From NCBI GenBank assembly GCA_023614405.1, contig CM042685.1, positions 232,851,661-232,915,660 on the forward strand: a DNA stretch of 64,000 nt, written 5' to 3'. This document shows positions 1 through 11,719 of the stretch, one piece after another (the stretch's first letter is position 1; every line of letters starts with the position of its first letter). The notes under the pieces were generated by a model. The model did no database searches, was not told the DNA's origin, and saw only the letters and a program-made list of their open reading frames with translations. Source of the stretch: Avena insularis. Its lineage: Eukaryota; Streptophyta; Magnoliopsida; Poales; Poaceae. The translations under genes were made by a program, and so were the position numbers.

Positions 1-164
1 GGATACTTCACATATATATTCATAGTATTTTCTCCCAAGGTGATACCCAATATTTGTTGGATTATATTCGTCGTTATCTTTCCAACAAAATTGGTTTCAT
101 CCCGTTTGGAGTTCGGATGCAAAAGTTATTGCGTTTCTAGTTTTCTGGTTTCTAAAATTTCCCT

Positions 165-612
165 GACCGGAAGTTCCGGCTTGCCATCGGAAGTTCCGCT
201 AGGGCATTTTTACCGCCGAAAGTTCCGGTGGAAGTTCTGGGTCTTCTTCCGCTCACGCTCAGTAACCTTCTGTTTTGGATGTGCTATTTGACGGAACTTC
301 AGTCGGAATTTCCACCGGAAGTTTCGCTCTCACCGGAAGTTTCGGCCAGTGACCGGAAGTTCCGCTCAGGCCGAAAGTTCCGGTTGAATTTCCGGCTCTT
401 GTTCTGCTCACGTTCAGTAACCTTCTGTTTTCGTTGTGTCTATTTGATGGAACTTCTGTCGGAACTTTCACCGGAAGTTTTGCTCCCACCGGAAGTTCCG
501 GTGAACCGGCGGAAGTTCCGACCATGATTCATTTTTTCAGTTTCTCGCTCTGCAGTTTTTGACCGTTGGCTGTGTGCCACCGGAACTTCCGGCCTCCCAC
601 CGGAAGTTCCGG
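165..612. repeat. Array of CCGGAAGTTCCGG-like near-palindromes in LTR
   Basis: About twenty copies of a GGAAGTTCC core, many extended to CCGGAAGTTCCGG or carried as the reverse GGAACTTCC, spaced irregularly through 450 bp. The full motif is its own reverse complement except for the central base. It lies in the 5' or middle part of the LTR, upstream of a TTTAAAA stretch near 656. It could be a promoter-proximal enhancer array or simple replication-slippage growth; the sequence alone does not decide. Confidence 0.7.
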
Positions 613-888
613 CCAGGTGTCGCGAATGCCCATAACGGGCAGATCTGGGAGCCCTTTAAAAGGGGCTCCTCTTCCCCTTCGTGGGACACAGCTTTTCTTC
701 TTGGTTCTTGGCTTTCTCTCTCTCCTCCATTGTCAACCTTGAAGAATCTTTCCCTCTTCCTTTCCCCTCCTATGATTCTTGCATCTTTTTGAGGGATTTG
801 AGAGAGGAGATCTAGATCTACAATCCCCCCAAGTCAAATCCCTTCTTTGTGAAGGAATCATTGGGATCTAGATCTTGGAGAGTTTTGT

Positions 889-1106
889 GTTCTCCTCTTG
901 TGTTCTTCCTCCCTTATTCCCCCAATAGCTTTTGTAGCTTTGTTGGAATTTGGGAGAGAAGGACTGCTTGCATTTGGTGCATAGGTTTGAGTTCTACTCT
1001 TGTGTTCTTCCTCCCTTATTCCCCCAATAGCTTTTGTAGCTTTGTTGGAATTTGGGGGAGAAGGACTTGCCCTTGCATTTGGTGCATAGGTTTGAGTTCT
1101 CCTCGG
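889..1106 (+). repeat. Tandem duplication of 102-105 bp in LTR
   Basis: Two near-identical units begin at 889 and 991, each opening GTTCT(C/A)CTCTTGTGTTC and ending in TTTGGTGCATAGGTTTGA. A third partial unit starts at 1096. A shorter microrepeat of GTTGGCCTTTTGTGGC type follows at about 1190-1262. Confidence 0.8.
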
Positions 1107-1848
1107 AGATTCGGCGAGTTCAAGCTTGTGAGCTTGTTTATCTTGGGTTCCTTGGAACCCTAGACGGTTGTGTGGTTGGATTGTTGACCTTTTGTGGTCT
1201 TGTAGCCTTTTGTGGCGTTGTTGGCCTTTTGTGGCATTGTTGGCCTTTTGTGGCTTTGTTGTTGGGAGCCTCCAATTGAGTTGTGGAGTTTGCCCCAATC
1301 TTGTACGGGTTCGGTGACCTCCCTCAAGCATCCCATAGTGGAGCAAGTGCCTGCATTTTGTGGTGCGCACTTGGGAGAATAGGGTGAGCCTTTTGTGGCG
1401 TCGGTGAGTTGCGTGCTTCCGCATCTAGGGTGAGGCCTTGTGTGCCGTTGGGTGAGCATCGAGCCACCACACCTCGAGGTGAGCCATTTGTGGCGTTCGG
1501 AGAGCATTGCGCCATCGCACCTCTCCAACGGAGACGTAGCTTCTTTGGAAGTGAACTTCGAGAAACAAATCTTCATCTCCGCGTCCATCGGTTATCTCTC
1601 AACCGAACCCTTTACTTATGCACTTTACATTGTGATAGCCATCGTGCTTGAAGTATTTATACCTTGTTATCACCTTTTTGCTTGTATTGCTTAGCATAGG
1701 TTGTTGGTGCACCTTGGTGAACTTAGTGGCTAGGTTTTGTGCTCAATAAATTAAATGTTAGTTTTATTCCGCATTTACTTGAGCCTAAACCGTAATAATT
1801 TTAAAAGCCTATTCACCCCCCCTCTAGGCGACTTCCTTTGTACTTTCA

Positions 1849-4350
1849 CTTGGTTTTCGCACATGGATCCAATTTCGGATTTCATGGCCTCTTGCCATTT
1901 ATTGGAATCTGGGCTCATCATCGCTTCCTCATATGTCGCAGGGTCATCGGTGTTGTCCACCAACATGACACTCATAACGGGATCATACCAATCAGGAGTG
2001 GTACGAGTTCTCGTTGACCTGCGAGGTTCTGTAGCAACTTCAACCGAAGTTTCATGATCATCATCATTAGCTTCCTCTCTTATTGGTGTAGGCGCCACAG
2101 GAACTTCTTCTGGTGCTGCGCTACTCGCCAGTTCGAGAGAAGGTTCAACAACCTCGTCGAGTTCTACTTTCCTTCCAGTCACTTCTTCCGAGAGAAATTC
2201 TTTCTCTAGAAAGGATCCATTCTTAGCAACAAAGATTTTGCCCTCGGATCTATGATAGAAGGTATACCCAATAGTTTCCTTCGGGTATCCTATGAAGATG
2301 CATTTTTCCGCTTTGGGTTCAAGCTTGTCCGGTTGTAACTTCTTTACATAGGCTTCGCAACCCCAAACTTTAAGGAACGACAATTTAGGTTTCTTCCCAA
2401 ACCATAATTCATACGGTGTCGTTTCAACGGATTTAGATGGTGCCCTATTTAAAGTGAATGCGGATGTTTCTAATGCATAACCCCCAAAATGATAGCGGTA
2501 AATCTGTAAGTGACATCATAGAACGAACCATATCTAAGAGAGTTCGATTACGACGTTCGGACACACCATTACGCTGTGGTGTTCCCGGTGGTGTCAATTG
2601 TAAAAGTATTCCGCATTTCTTCAAATGCTCGCCAAACTCGTAACTTAGATATTCACCTCCACGATCAGAACATAGAAATTTAATCTTCTTGTTACGTTGA
2701 TTCTCTACCGCACTTTGAAATTCCTTAAACTTCTTGAAAGTTTCGGACTTATGTTTCATGAAATAGATATACCCATATCTACTCAAGTCATCCATGAAGG
2801 TAAGAACATAACAATAACCACCGCGCGATGCTACACTCATTGGACCACACACCTCAGTATGTATGATTTCCAATAATTCCGTAGCTCGCTCCATCATACC
2901 AGAAAATGGAGTCTTAGTCATTTTACCCATCAGACATGCTTCACATCTTTCAAGTGATTTGAAATCAAGTGATTCAAGAAGTCCATCGGAATGGAGTTTC
3001 TTCATACGCTTCAATCCAATGTGACCAAGACGACAGTGCCACATATAGGTCAAGTTATCGCTCAATTTCAAACGTTTAGCTTCAATGTTATTAATATGTG
3101 TATTTCCACTATCGAGATTCAATAAGAATAGACCATCTATCAAAGGTGCATGTTCATAAAACATATTACTCATATAAATCGAACAACCATTAATCTCGGA
3201 CTTAAACAAGTAACCGTCTCGCAATAAACAAGATCCCGATATAATGTTCATGCTTAACGCAGGCACCAAATAACAATTATTTAAGTATAAAACTAATCCC
3301 GATGGTAGATGAAGAGGTAGTGTGCCGACCGCGATAACATCAACCTTTGATCCATTTCCAACGCGCATCGTCACCTCTTTCTTCGCTAGCTTCCGTTTAT
3401 TCTGCAAAGACTTTTGTTTGAGTTATAAATATGAGCAACGAACCAAAGATCAAATACCGTGCACTACTACGAGTACTAGTGAGATACACATCAATAACAT
3501 GTATATCGGATATACCTTTCTTCTTGATGTTGCCGTTCTTCAAATCCGCCAAGTACTTTGGGCAATTCCGCTTCCAATGACCTTCTCCCTTGCAGTAAAA
3601 GGACTCAGTATCAGGCTTAGGTCCAGCCTTGGTCTTCTTCGCCGGTGCGGCAACTTTCTTACCGCCCTTCTTGAAGTTTCCCTTTTGCTTAGACTTGCCT
3701 TTCTTGAATTTGGTGGTCTTATTGACCATCAACACTTGGTGCTCTTTCTTGATCTCGACTTCTGCAGATTTCAACATGGAGAAGAGTTCTGGCAACTGCT
3801 TGTTCATGCTTTGCATATTGTAGTTCATAACAAAGTTCTTGTAACTTGGTGGCAGTGATTGGAGGACACGGTAAATCCCCAAAGCATTAGGAATCACTAT
3901 ACCCAAACTTTGGAGTTTGTTTGCGTGCCCAGACATCTTAAGCACATGCTCACTGACGGAGCTGCCCTCTTCCATCTTGCAGTTAAAGAACTTTTTAGAA
4001 GCCTCATAACTCTCAACTGCCGCGTGAGTCTCAAATATCAATTTGAGTTCACGGACAATATCATGTGGGTCATGGTTCTCAAACCTTTTCTGAAGCTTCG
4101 ATTCCAAACCATACAAGATAGCACACTGAACTGTGGAGTACTGATTCTTCCGAGCAAGGTAAACGTTCTTTACTTCATCGGTAGCATCAGCTGCAGGCGG
4201 GTCACCCAACGGTGCATCCAGCACATAGGTCAAATTACCAGCATTGAGGACAATCCTCAAATTGCGGAACCAATCCGCGAAGTTGCTTCCATTGTTTTTC
4301 AACTTTCCTTTCTCTAGGAACGCATTAAAATTGATGGTAGGGGCCGCCAT
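1849..4350 (-). pseudogene. Copia gag-pol fragment (GAG, INT, start of RT)
   Basis: Minus-strand gag starts at ATG 4350 (MAAPTINFN). The CCHC zinc knuckle near 3590 reads ESFYCKGEGHWKRNC, so its first Cys is Ser. The protease region is frameshifted near 3400-3480 and the aspartic-protease motif cannot be read. Integrase follows (3407-2445) with the HHCC zinc-binding region and the core. The first catalytic Asp, normally in HTDVCGP, reads HTEVCGP (Glu); SDRGGEY and the GVSERRN glutamate are kept. A frameshift near 2450 separates it from the next frame, which holds the integrase C-terminal region and the start of the reverse transcriptase; this stops at 1849 where another LTR is inserted. Closely related to the longer copy at 58445-62396. 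Confidence 0.9.
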
Positions 4351-5510
4351 TGATCTACAACATATTTGCAATAGTTTAGACTAAGTTTATGACAAATTGA
4401 GTTCTAATTAATAGTTAAATTAATCTAGGTGAACTCCCACTCAAAACAATATCCCTCACATTGTTTTAGTGATCACACGAACCAAATCCACCACATCAAA
4501 ACCAATCATCACGAGAGTTGATGTAGCTTCAATGGCGAACAATCGACATGTTCATCATATCTACTATATGATTCATGCTTTACCTTTCGGTGATCCGTGT
4601 TCCGAGACCATGTCTGTACATTCTAGGCTCGTCAAGATCAAACCTTAGCTTCCGCATGAGCAAATCTGGCTTGCTCATGTTGTATACACTTGCAGAATCT
4701 AACACACCTGATCATCACGTGGTGCTTCGAAACAACAAGCTTTAGCAACGATGCTTACTAAGGATGAACACTTTAAAACTTGAAATTTTTGTGCTTGAGG
4801 GATCATCTTATAATGCTACCATCGTTAACTAAGCAATACAAGATGCATAAAGGATTAACATCACATGCAATTCATAATATGTGATATGATCTGGCCTTTC
4901 TTATTTGTGCTTCCGATCTCCATCTTCAAGCACGAACATGATCTCCATCATCACCAGCATTGCATCAAGGTCAATGACGCCGCTCCATGGTTGTCGTCCA
5001 CCAGCTTTAACTATTACAACTACTTTGAATAGACACGCGGGTCTTAACAGAATTTAAAGACAACCATATGGCTCCTGCCGGTCGCCAACTTACAATAAGG
5101 ATCATTGCATACATCAAATATAATCACAATCATGGCCATATCACATCACAGCACACCCCTACAAAACAAAGTTAGACGCCTCTAATTTTCTTTGCATATT
5201 TTACGTGGTTTGGTGCTTTCAATAAGTGTCGATCTAACTTACGAACAAGAACCACAACGTTGATGTTTGAACTATCAAGTGCCCGTTGTAAATTGGATCT
5301 ATACTATAATGGGAGAGACAGACACCCGCAAAGCCACTTATGCAATACAAGTTGTATGTTGAGCGTGGAGCAAGTCTCATGAACGATGTCATGTAAGGTT
5401 AGCCCGGGCCGCTTCATCCCATCATACCGCAAGATGCAAAGTACACAAGAAGCAATTGATAATAAAAGCACCACCGTCCACAATGACCATTGTGTTCTAC
5501 TCGTGCAACA
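4351..5510 (-). other. 5' leader of Copia A (no ORF)
   Basis: Untranslated leader between the 5' LTR and gag. The same leader, recognisable by GATCACACGAACCAAATCC and CACGTGGTGCTTCGAA, recurs at about 15545-16690, 46385-47535 and, on the other strand, 57267-58444. No open reading frame of note. It stops at GCAACAGATCTAC (about 5505-5517) instead of continuing into the primer-binding site. Confidence 0.8.
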
Positions 5511-7372
5511 GATCTACTAGATTGTAGCAACGAGTCGATAGAGGAACTCACCCTCGAAGATTCCAAAGTGTTTAACGAGAGCAGATTCTTGTGGGTGATG
5601 TAGTCGTACTCTTGCCGATCTCAAGATCGTGTAGACGATCCTTCCGGCGCTGTGTTTTGGTAGTGCTTCCGCAGTCGGTCACACGTTCGGTACTCGATGA
5701 AGACCTTCCTCTCCCTTGTTCCAGTAGGCAGCGGAGGTTGTAGCACTCTCCTCGCGATTCCGGCAGCACGACGGCGTGGTACCGGAAGTAGAGGGGAGAT
5801 CTCGCAGGGCTTCGCCTTAAGCCGGAGCGAGTATGGTGGACTATGAGAGAGGCCTTGGCGATCTAGGGTTTAGAGGCACCAAGGGAGGAGGCTAGGCCGG
5901 AGGCTAGGGCTTGGGGAGAGCCCCAACTCGGCGACTAGGGCAAACCCTAGGGCGGCGGCGACTTGTGGTGGCCGGCGGCTAGGGCTAGGGTTTTGGTGGA
6001 GAGAGGTGTAGACTAGAGGGGGCACCCCTGCCCCTTCTTTTATAGGTGGGAGGGCGCCGGCAAGGGGAGGGAGTCCTCCCCCAAGTCGGCCTCCTTGGCC
6101 GGCGGGTGGAGGGAGAGGAACTCCTCCCCAAGTAGGTTTCCTACTCTCCCTCCACCAAGCAAAACTGCCGTTTGACTTTTCAAATTGGCGTTTGACTTTT
6201 CAAACTAGGATTTGTTTTATCCCTTTATTTTGCTCAGCCATGATACCTAGTACATGATGCAACCATTCCACATTGTCATGACACATTCATGTACCCTTCC
6301 CCTCCAGAGTGCCGGACCTTCCGGAACCTTCTAGAACATTCCCGATGAAAACACCGGAATCATTCCCCAACTCCAAAACAGGACTTTCCTTATATGAATC
6401 TTATTCTCCGGACCATTCCGGATCTCCTCGTGATATCCCGGATCCCATCCGAGACTCCGAACAACATTCAGTCTCTTACTCATCATTCCAGAACTACTCA
6501 ACAACATCGAATCCTTAAGTGTGTCTCCCTACGGTTCGTGAATTATGCCGACATGATCGAGACACTTCTCCGAACAATTACCAATAGAGGAATCTGGAAA
6601 TTCATATGGCTCCCACATATTTATATGATTACTTTGCGATTGAATGAACCACTTACATACGATACCAATTTCCCTTTGTCTCATGATAGTTTACTTATCC
6701 GAGGTTTTGATCGTCGGTATCTCTGCATACCTAGTTCAACCTCGTTACTGATAAGTACTCTTTTCTCGTTCCCGTGATATGTGATCCCTTGTGAGCCAGT
6801 CACATGCTTGCAAGCTAATTGGATGACGTCCCACTGAGAGGGCCCAGAGTATATCTATCCGTCATATGGATGGACAAATCCCACTCTTGATCCATGTGTC
6901 TCAACCCATACTTTCCAAACACTCAATGCCACCTTTATAACCACCCAGTTACGGTGTGGTGTTTGATGTCATCAAAGCATCCTTCCGATGATGGTGATAA
7001 GCATGATCTCATGGCCGAAGGAATTAGGTTACTATGTATCAGAAAGCTTATAGCAATTGAACTATTAAAATGACTTGATCTTTATGCTATGCTTATCTAT
7101 AGGAGTATGTCCACCATACCATTCTCCTAATGATATGATCTTGTTATTAACAACATCTCAAATGTTCATGATCAAGAAACCATGATCATCTATTAATCAA
7201 CAAGCTAGTATTAAGAAGAGGCTTCACTAGGGACTCTAATTTAGTTTACAAATCACACAAGTATTAATGTTTCTTGTTAATACTATTATAGCATGAATGT
7301 AAACATTTATCATAAACACAAAGATATAATAATAGCTACATTTATTATTGCCTCTAGGGCATATCTCCAACA
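5511..7372 (-). repeat. 5' LTR of Copia A, 3' terminus deleted
   Basis: Minus-strand LTR of about 1.86 kb. Its start is intact at 7372. Its end, which should carry CGAACCCCTACA next to the primer-binding site, is missing: leader sequence AGATCTAC joins directly to TAGATTGTAGCAACGAG of the LTR. A TATA-like box is visible in reverse near 6037-6046 (TTTTATAG on the plus strand). Many small ORF-like stretches in the LTR (for example around 6394-6777) have no coding meaning. Confidence 0.88.
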
Positions 7373-8430
7373 TTGCGGGTTCGATGGAGGGGAACAAGGC
7401 GAACAATATTCTAGCGGCGCCGTACAAAAATGGTTGCCGGACCATGGCCGACGACGAGCTCACGCGGCGGCGGGCACTGATCGACGACAACCAGGAGATA
7501 CAGAACGAAAGAGGGGAGAAGGGGAGGTCTAGCAGGACCACTGGCTCACCACGGTGCTCGAGGGAGTGATGGTGAAGTCGGACAAGGTCGAGAGCGCCGG
7601 TAATGGTGACGGCGAGCAGTAGACAGAGCAGAGGAAGACGGCGAACGTGCGGTCGGGTGACGCCGCCCGGGCTCGATGCCTTTAGCTGGGAGACAGAGTT
7701 GGGCACGGTGGAGCTTCTGGGCTGGACGACGAGGCATGGGGTGGCCTGGAACGAACGGAATCGACGACGACTAGAGAGCTAGGGTTTCAGCAATTTGGGG
7801 AAAATCGATAGAGAGCACGAGAGAGAGATGAGTATGGGGAGAGAGAGGAAGCCACGCTGGTTCTTATCCCATCCTCTAAGTCGACGGATGGCGGCGATCA
7901 AGCGGCGCCGATCGACGGAGGCGGCGGCGACACCGAGCAGTGTGTCTGCCTGAGGAAGAAGACAGGGGGAAGAGGCGAAGGGGTATGGGTCCTGGCTGGG
8001 CTGGCTTGGGTCGCTGCTGGGCCGGAGGCTGGCTGCTGCAAACGGCAAAGAAGAGAAGAGGGGAGGTGGGCCGGCCTGGGCTGCGGCCTGAGAAGCTGGT
8101 GCTGCTGTTTTTTTTAAGCAAAACCTTTTCTATTTCCCTTTGTATTTTCTGTTTATATTTTCATTTCAAATTCTGTTTTGAATATTTCAAAAATACCAGG
8201 GACTTTTATGAGATGTATAAAATATTGTAGGGGCCCTTTTAGTCCATTTGGGCTCCAACTATTTTGGTAATTTTCGAAATCCAAACTATTTGAATATGTT
8301 TCAAAGAGAGGAGAGAAAGCTAGGGTTTTAGGGTGTTGTCTTATTTATTCAATGCAAGCAGTTTAAAGAATGATGCTCATGCTATGCACAATCTACCCTA
8401 ATATTAACTAAGTAAAACTGGGGTGTTACA
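7373..8430 (-). mobile_element. Gypsy-type LTR fragment (TGTAACACCCC start)
   Basis: Minus-strand LTR fragment. Its 5' end is at 8430, where the plus strand ends GGGGTGTTACA, the reverse complement of the TGTAACACCCC start common among grass Gypsy LTRs. It runs left through an AT-rich part and a GC-rich part with no believable gene until Copia A cuts it at 7372. The rest should lie left of the window. The bases after the LTR, GTCTC (8431-8435), are the likely target duplication in the LTR of the host element. Family not recognised. Confidence 0.65.
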
Positions 8431-8690
8431 GTCTCTCCTCTGGACTTCGTGTTCTCCTCGGTGAAATATTGACTTTGTCTTTTGTCCCGTTCAATTCTGA
8501 GAAATTTTCCTTACTAGCTTTTCTGGAACCAAAAATAGCAGAAAACATGCAACTGGCACTGTGGCAACTTGTTAATAGGTTAGTACCAGAAAACATATGA
8601 AACGCACCTCAAAGTGTGGACAAATCAAAGCAAAGTAGATACTAAACAAGCATGGAACATCAAAAATTATAGATACGTTTCCGACTATCA
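8431..8690 (-). repeat. 3' LTR remnant of the non-autonomous element
   Basis: First 260 bp of the 3' LTR (read on the minus strand from 8690), similar along its length to 22270-22535. It is cut at 8431 by the TGTAACACCCC-type LTR. The adjoining polypurine tract reads AAGCTTGGGGATGCT on the minus strand (8691-8705). Confidence 0.8.
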
Positions 8691-9838
8691 AGCATCCCCA
8701 AGCTTAACTCCTGCTCGTCCTCGAGTAGGTAAGTGATAAAAGAATAATTTTTGAGGTGACATGCACCACCAAAACCAAGGTCAAACCATTTTCAAAGATT
8801 GAAAGCTAGGATCAAATAACTCTAAACGTGTGCATGAAAGACGAAGTTCTAACAATAAGACAAAGTAACTATGCATGCAACATGAAAGACTACAAACAAA
8901 GATCATGAATAACATGCATTGAAAAACATTTCTTTGTTTCACATACAGAAAACATGGCATAGTGGCATTCAGCTTGTCCCTCATAGAGTAGCAAATAGAT
9001 GCATAGGAAACCTTCAAAGTTCATAAGAGTGACTAGATACAAATAGCACAAGAACAAGCAATATCAACAATATGCATCAATCAATAAGTTTTGGGACACT
9101 GCACATAGAACTAAGAATGGCAACTATGCTCTCTTAACTGGTGCCTAAAGGTATAAGGTGGAGACTCAATAGAATAGTGCAAGAAATGCCCTTTATAAAG
9201 GGAAGCAGGGATTTCAAGTTTCAAAAAGAGCTTCCAAAAATTATGGTACTTGTTAGCTTTCAGCCCTCATTGCCCTTATTATCAGCATCTTGAAGTGATT
9301 AAGGTTAAAGTGAACAAACTAGGGAGTATATGCTTGACAAAGTATAAGTTGGCAATCTCATGTCCCTTGAATATGAGGGTCGCACCTCATGCTACTCAAC
9401 TTTAGTCACCTGTAAGTTCTTGTCATAGTAAGTACATATGTATCATAGAGAACCGCCAACGGGGTACCCCTTTCACATGGTACAGGAGCTATCCCATAAC
9501 CAAAATGACAAGGCAAGCAGACAATGAGCATCTCAGCGATCTTTTTATTTTCTATTTGCATAGGTTTTTATTGAGGATGCTTTGCAGATTGCTCATTATG
9601 GTGATGCTGCAAGTTTCCACCATGATTAGGCATGGCTTAGGCTAGTGGCCCAGGCGTTTATCTAACACAAAATACATAACTCCATGGACTTACAAGCTCC
9701 CTTTTTATTTCACACCGGCGACATCCATATACAAAAGAACATGATATCAACTGTGTACAAAGTACAAGTGCAATGTTGAAAATGTTACCCATGACAACAT
9801 GGTTCTGCTAATTCTAACGTATAAGTGCAAGCATATAC
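8691..9838 (-). other. 3' internal region of the non-autonomous element
   Basis: Non-coding internal sequence between the polypurine tract and the insertion site of Copia B. No ORF with recognisable content. It ends with TATAC at 9834-9838, the left copy of Copia B's target duplication. Confidence 0.7.
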
Positions 9839-11719
9839 TGTAGGGGTTCGTAGCATGGAAAACAAAAATTTTCTATCGCATACAAACAAACAAGCCAAGA
9901 TCTATCTACTAGATTGTAGCAACGAGTCGATAGTGTAACTCACCCTCGAAGATTCCAAAGCGGTTAACGAGAGCAGATTCTCGTGGGTGATGTAGTCGTA
10001 CTCTTTCCGATCTCAAGATCGCGTAGACGATCCTTCCAGCGCCACGTTCCAGCAGGCGCCCATGATCGGTCACACGTTCGGTACTGACGAAGACCTTCCT
10101 CTCCCTTGTTCCAGCAGAATGGAGGTTGTAGCACTCTCCTCGCGATTCCGGCAAAGACAACGGCGTGGTACCTAAGTAGAGGGAGATCCTGCAGGCTTCG
10201 CTTAAGCCAAAGTAGTATGGGGGAGCTTATGAGAGAGGCTATTAGTGGTCTAGAGATTAGACACACCAATTAGAAGGCTCTAAACCGAAGGCTAGGGCAA
10301 TTAGAAGCTCTAAACCAAAACGGCTCTAAACCGGAGGCTTGGCTAGGGTTTAGATTTAGAGGATAGGAACTTGTGTGTGCTAGGAGGAGCCCTGCCTCCT
10401 TATATAGGTGGGAGGGCTGGCCGGCCAAGGGAGGGAGTGGAGTCCTCCCCAACTCGGCCTTGAGGTGGGCGCTTGGGGAGGAGGAATCCTCCCCAACTGT
10501 TTCCACTTCTCCTCTTTTCCACTTTCCAAAACTTGCCGTTTGACTTTCAAACTAGCCGTTTGACTTTTCAATTTAGGATTTAAATAAACCCTTTATTTTG
10601 GACAGCGAGAACACTTAGTACATGATGCAATCATTCCAATTTGCAATGACACATTCATGTACCCTTCCCTCCGAGTGCCGGACATTCCGGGACCTTCTAG
10701 AATGTTCCCGATGAAAACACGGAACCATTCCCCAACTCAAAATGGGACTTTCCTTATATGAATCTTATTCTCCGGACCATTCCGGATCACCTCATGATAT
10801 CCCGGATCCCATCCGAGACCAACAACATTCGGTCTCTTTCTCATAATACCATAACTACTCAAACAACGTCAATCCTTATGTGTCTCCACGGTTCGTGAAT
10901 TATGCGGACATGATCGAGACACTTCCTAACAATAACCAATAGAGGAATCTGAAATTCATATGGCTCTACATATTTCTACGATTACATTGCGATCGAATGA
11001 ACCACTTACATACGATACCAATTTCCCTTTGTCTCACGATATGTTACTTATCCGAGGTTATGATCGCTTGATCTCGCATACCTAGTTCATCCTCACATCG
11101 ATAAGTACTCTTTTCTCGTTCCGTGATATGTGATCCCTTGTGACCAAGTCACATGCTTGCAAGCTAATTGGATGACATTTCACCGAGAGGGCCCAGAGAA
11201 TATCTATCCGTCATGTGGATTGACAAATCCCACTCTTGATCCATGTGTTTCAACCAATACTTTCCAACACTCAATGCCACCTTTATAGCCACCCACATAC
11301 GGTGTGGTGTTTGATGACATCAAAGCATCCATCCAGAAAGGTGATATGCATGATCTCATGGTCAAGGAATTAGGTTACTATGTATCGAAAGCATATAGAA
11401 ATTGAACTATTGAAATGACTTGATCTTTATGCTACGCTTATCTATAGGAGTATGTCCACCATATCATTCTCCTAACGATATGATCTTGTTGTTGATAACA
11501 TCTCAATGTTCATGATATGGAAACCACAATCATCAATCAACCAACAAGCTAGTGAAGTATAGAGGCTATACTAGGGACTTCAAATTAAGTTTACAAATCA
11601 CACAAGTATTAATGGTTTCCTTGTTAATACTATTATAGCATGAATGTAAACATTTATCATAAGTATGAAGATATGATAATAACCTACTTTATTATTGCCT
11701 CTTGGGTATATCTCCAACA
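9839..11719 (-). repeat. 3' LTR of Copia B
   Basis: 1,881 bp. Differs from the partner at 16700-18610 by a cluster of changes near 10005-10080 and by many one- or two-base deletions, with few substitutions elsewhere. A TATA box in reverse (TTATATA) lies at about 10400-10406. Confidence 0.9.

Larger units (their letters stand above)
1..1848 (+). mobile_element. Copia-type LTR (solo or 3' LTR), left end outside window
   Basis: Non-coding block whose right end has the typical 3' end of a grass Copia LTR: a CACCCCCCCTCTAGGCGAC motif at about 1815-1833 followed by a terminal CA at 1847-1848. Directly after it the sequence switches to the antisense reverse transcriptase of Copia A, so the LTR sits inside that gene. 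A 5-bp target duplication would be CTTGG (1849-1853); its partner should lie just left of the LTR start, outside the window. No polypurine tract or internal domain is visible, so it cannot be decided whether this is a solo LTR or the 3' LTR of a full element. Family name not recognised. Confidence 0.7.
1849..7372 (-). mobile_element. Angela/BARE-type Copia A, truncated 5' part
   Basis: Minus-strand Copia element running from its 5' LTR (about 5511-7372) through the leader (4351-5510) and gag-pol (4350 down to 1849), where the LTR at 1-1848 interrupts it early in the reverse transcriptase. The 5' LTR starts (read on the minus strand at 7372) with TGTTGGAGATATGCCCTAGA, the signature of this family. 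The flanking 5 bp on the right, TTGCG (7373-7377), should be duplicated beyond the missing 3' LTR outside the window. The primer-binding site and LTR terminus are deleted. Coding capacity is lost through frameshifts. Confidence 0.9.

Noticed and set aside
858..1424. 188-codon minus-strand ORF
   Set aside because: It reads through LTR tandem repeats; the sequence is low in complexity and opposite to the LTR orientation.
6309..6777. ORFs recurring in all Angela-type LTRs (also near 17534, 28737, 48415)
   Set aside because: They lie in LTRs, their frames are not kept between copies, and they correspond to no known protein. Recurrence reflects LTR copy number.
7236..8121. Candidate host gene in the GC-rich part
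   Set aside because: The block ends in a clear LTR terminus (GGGGTGTTACA at 8430) and has no domain; it is better explained as part of a Gypsy-type LTR.
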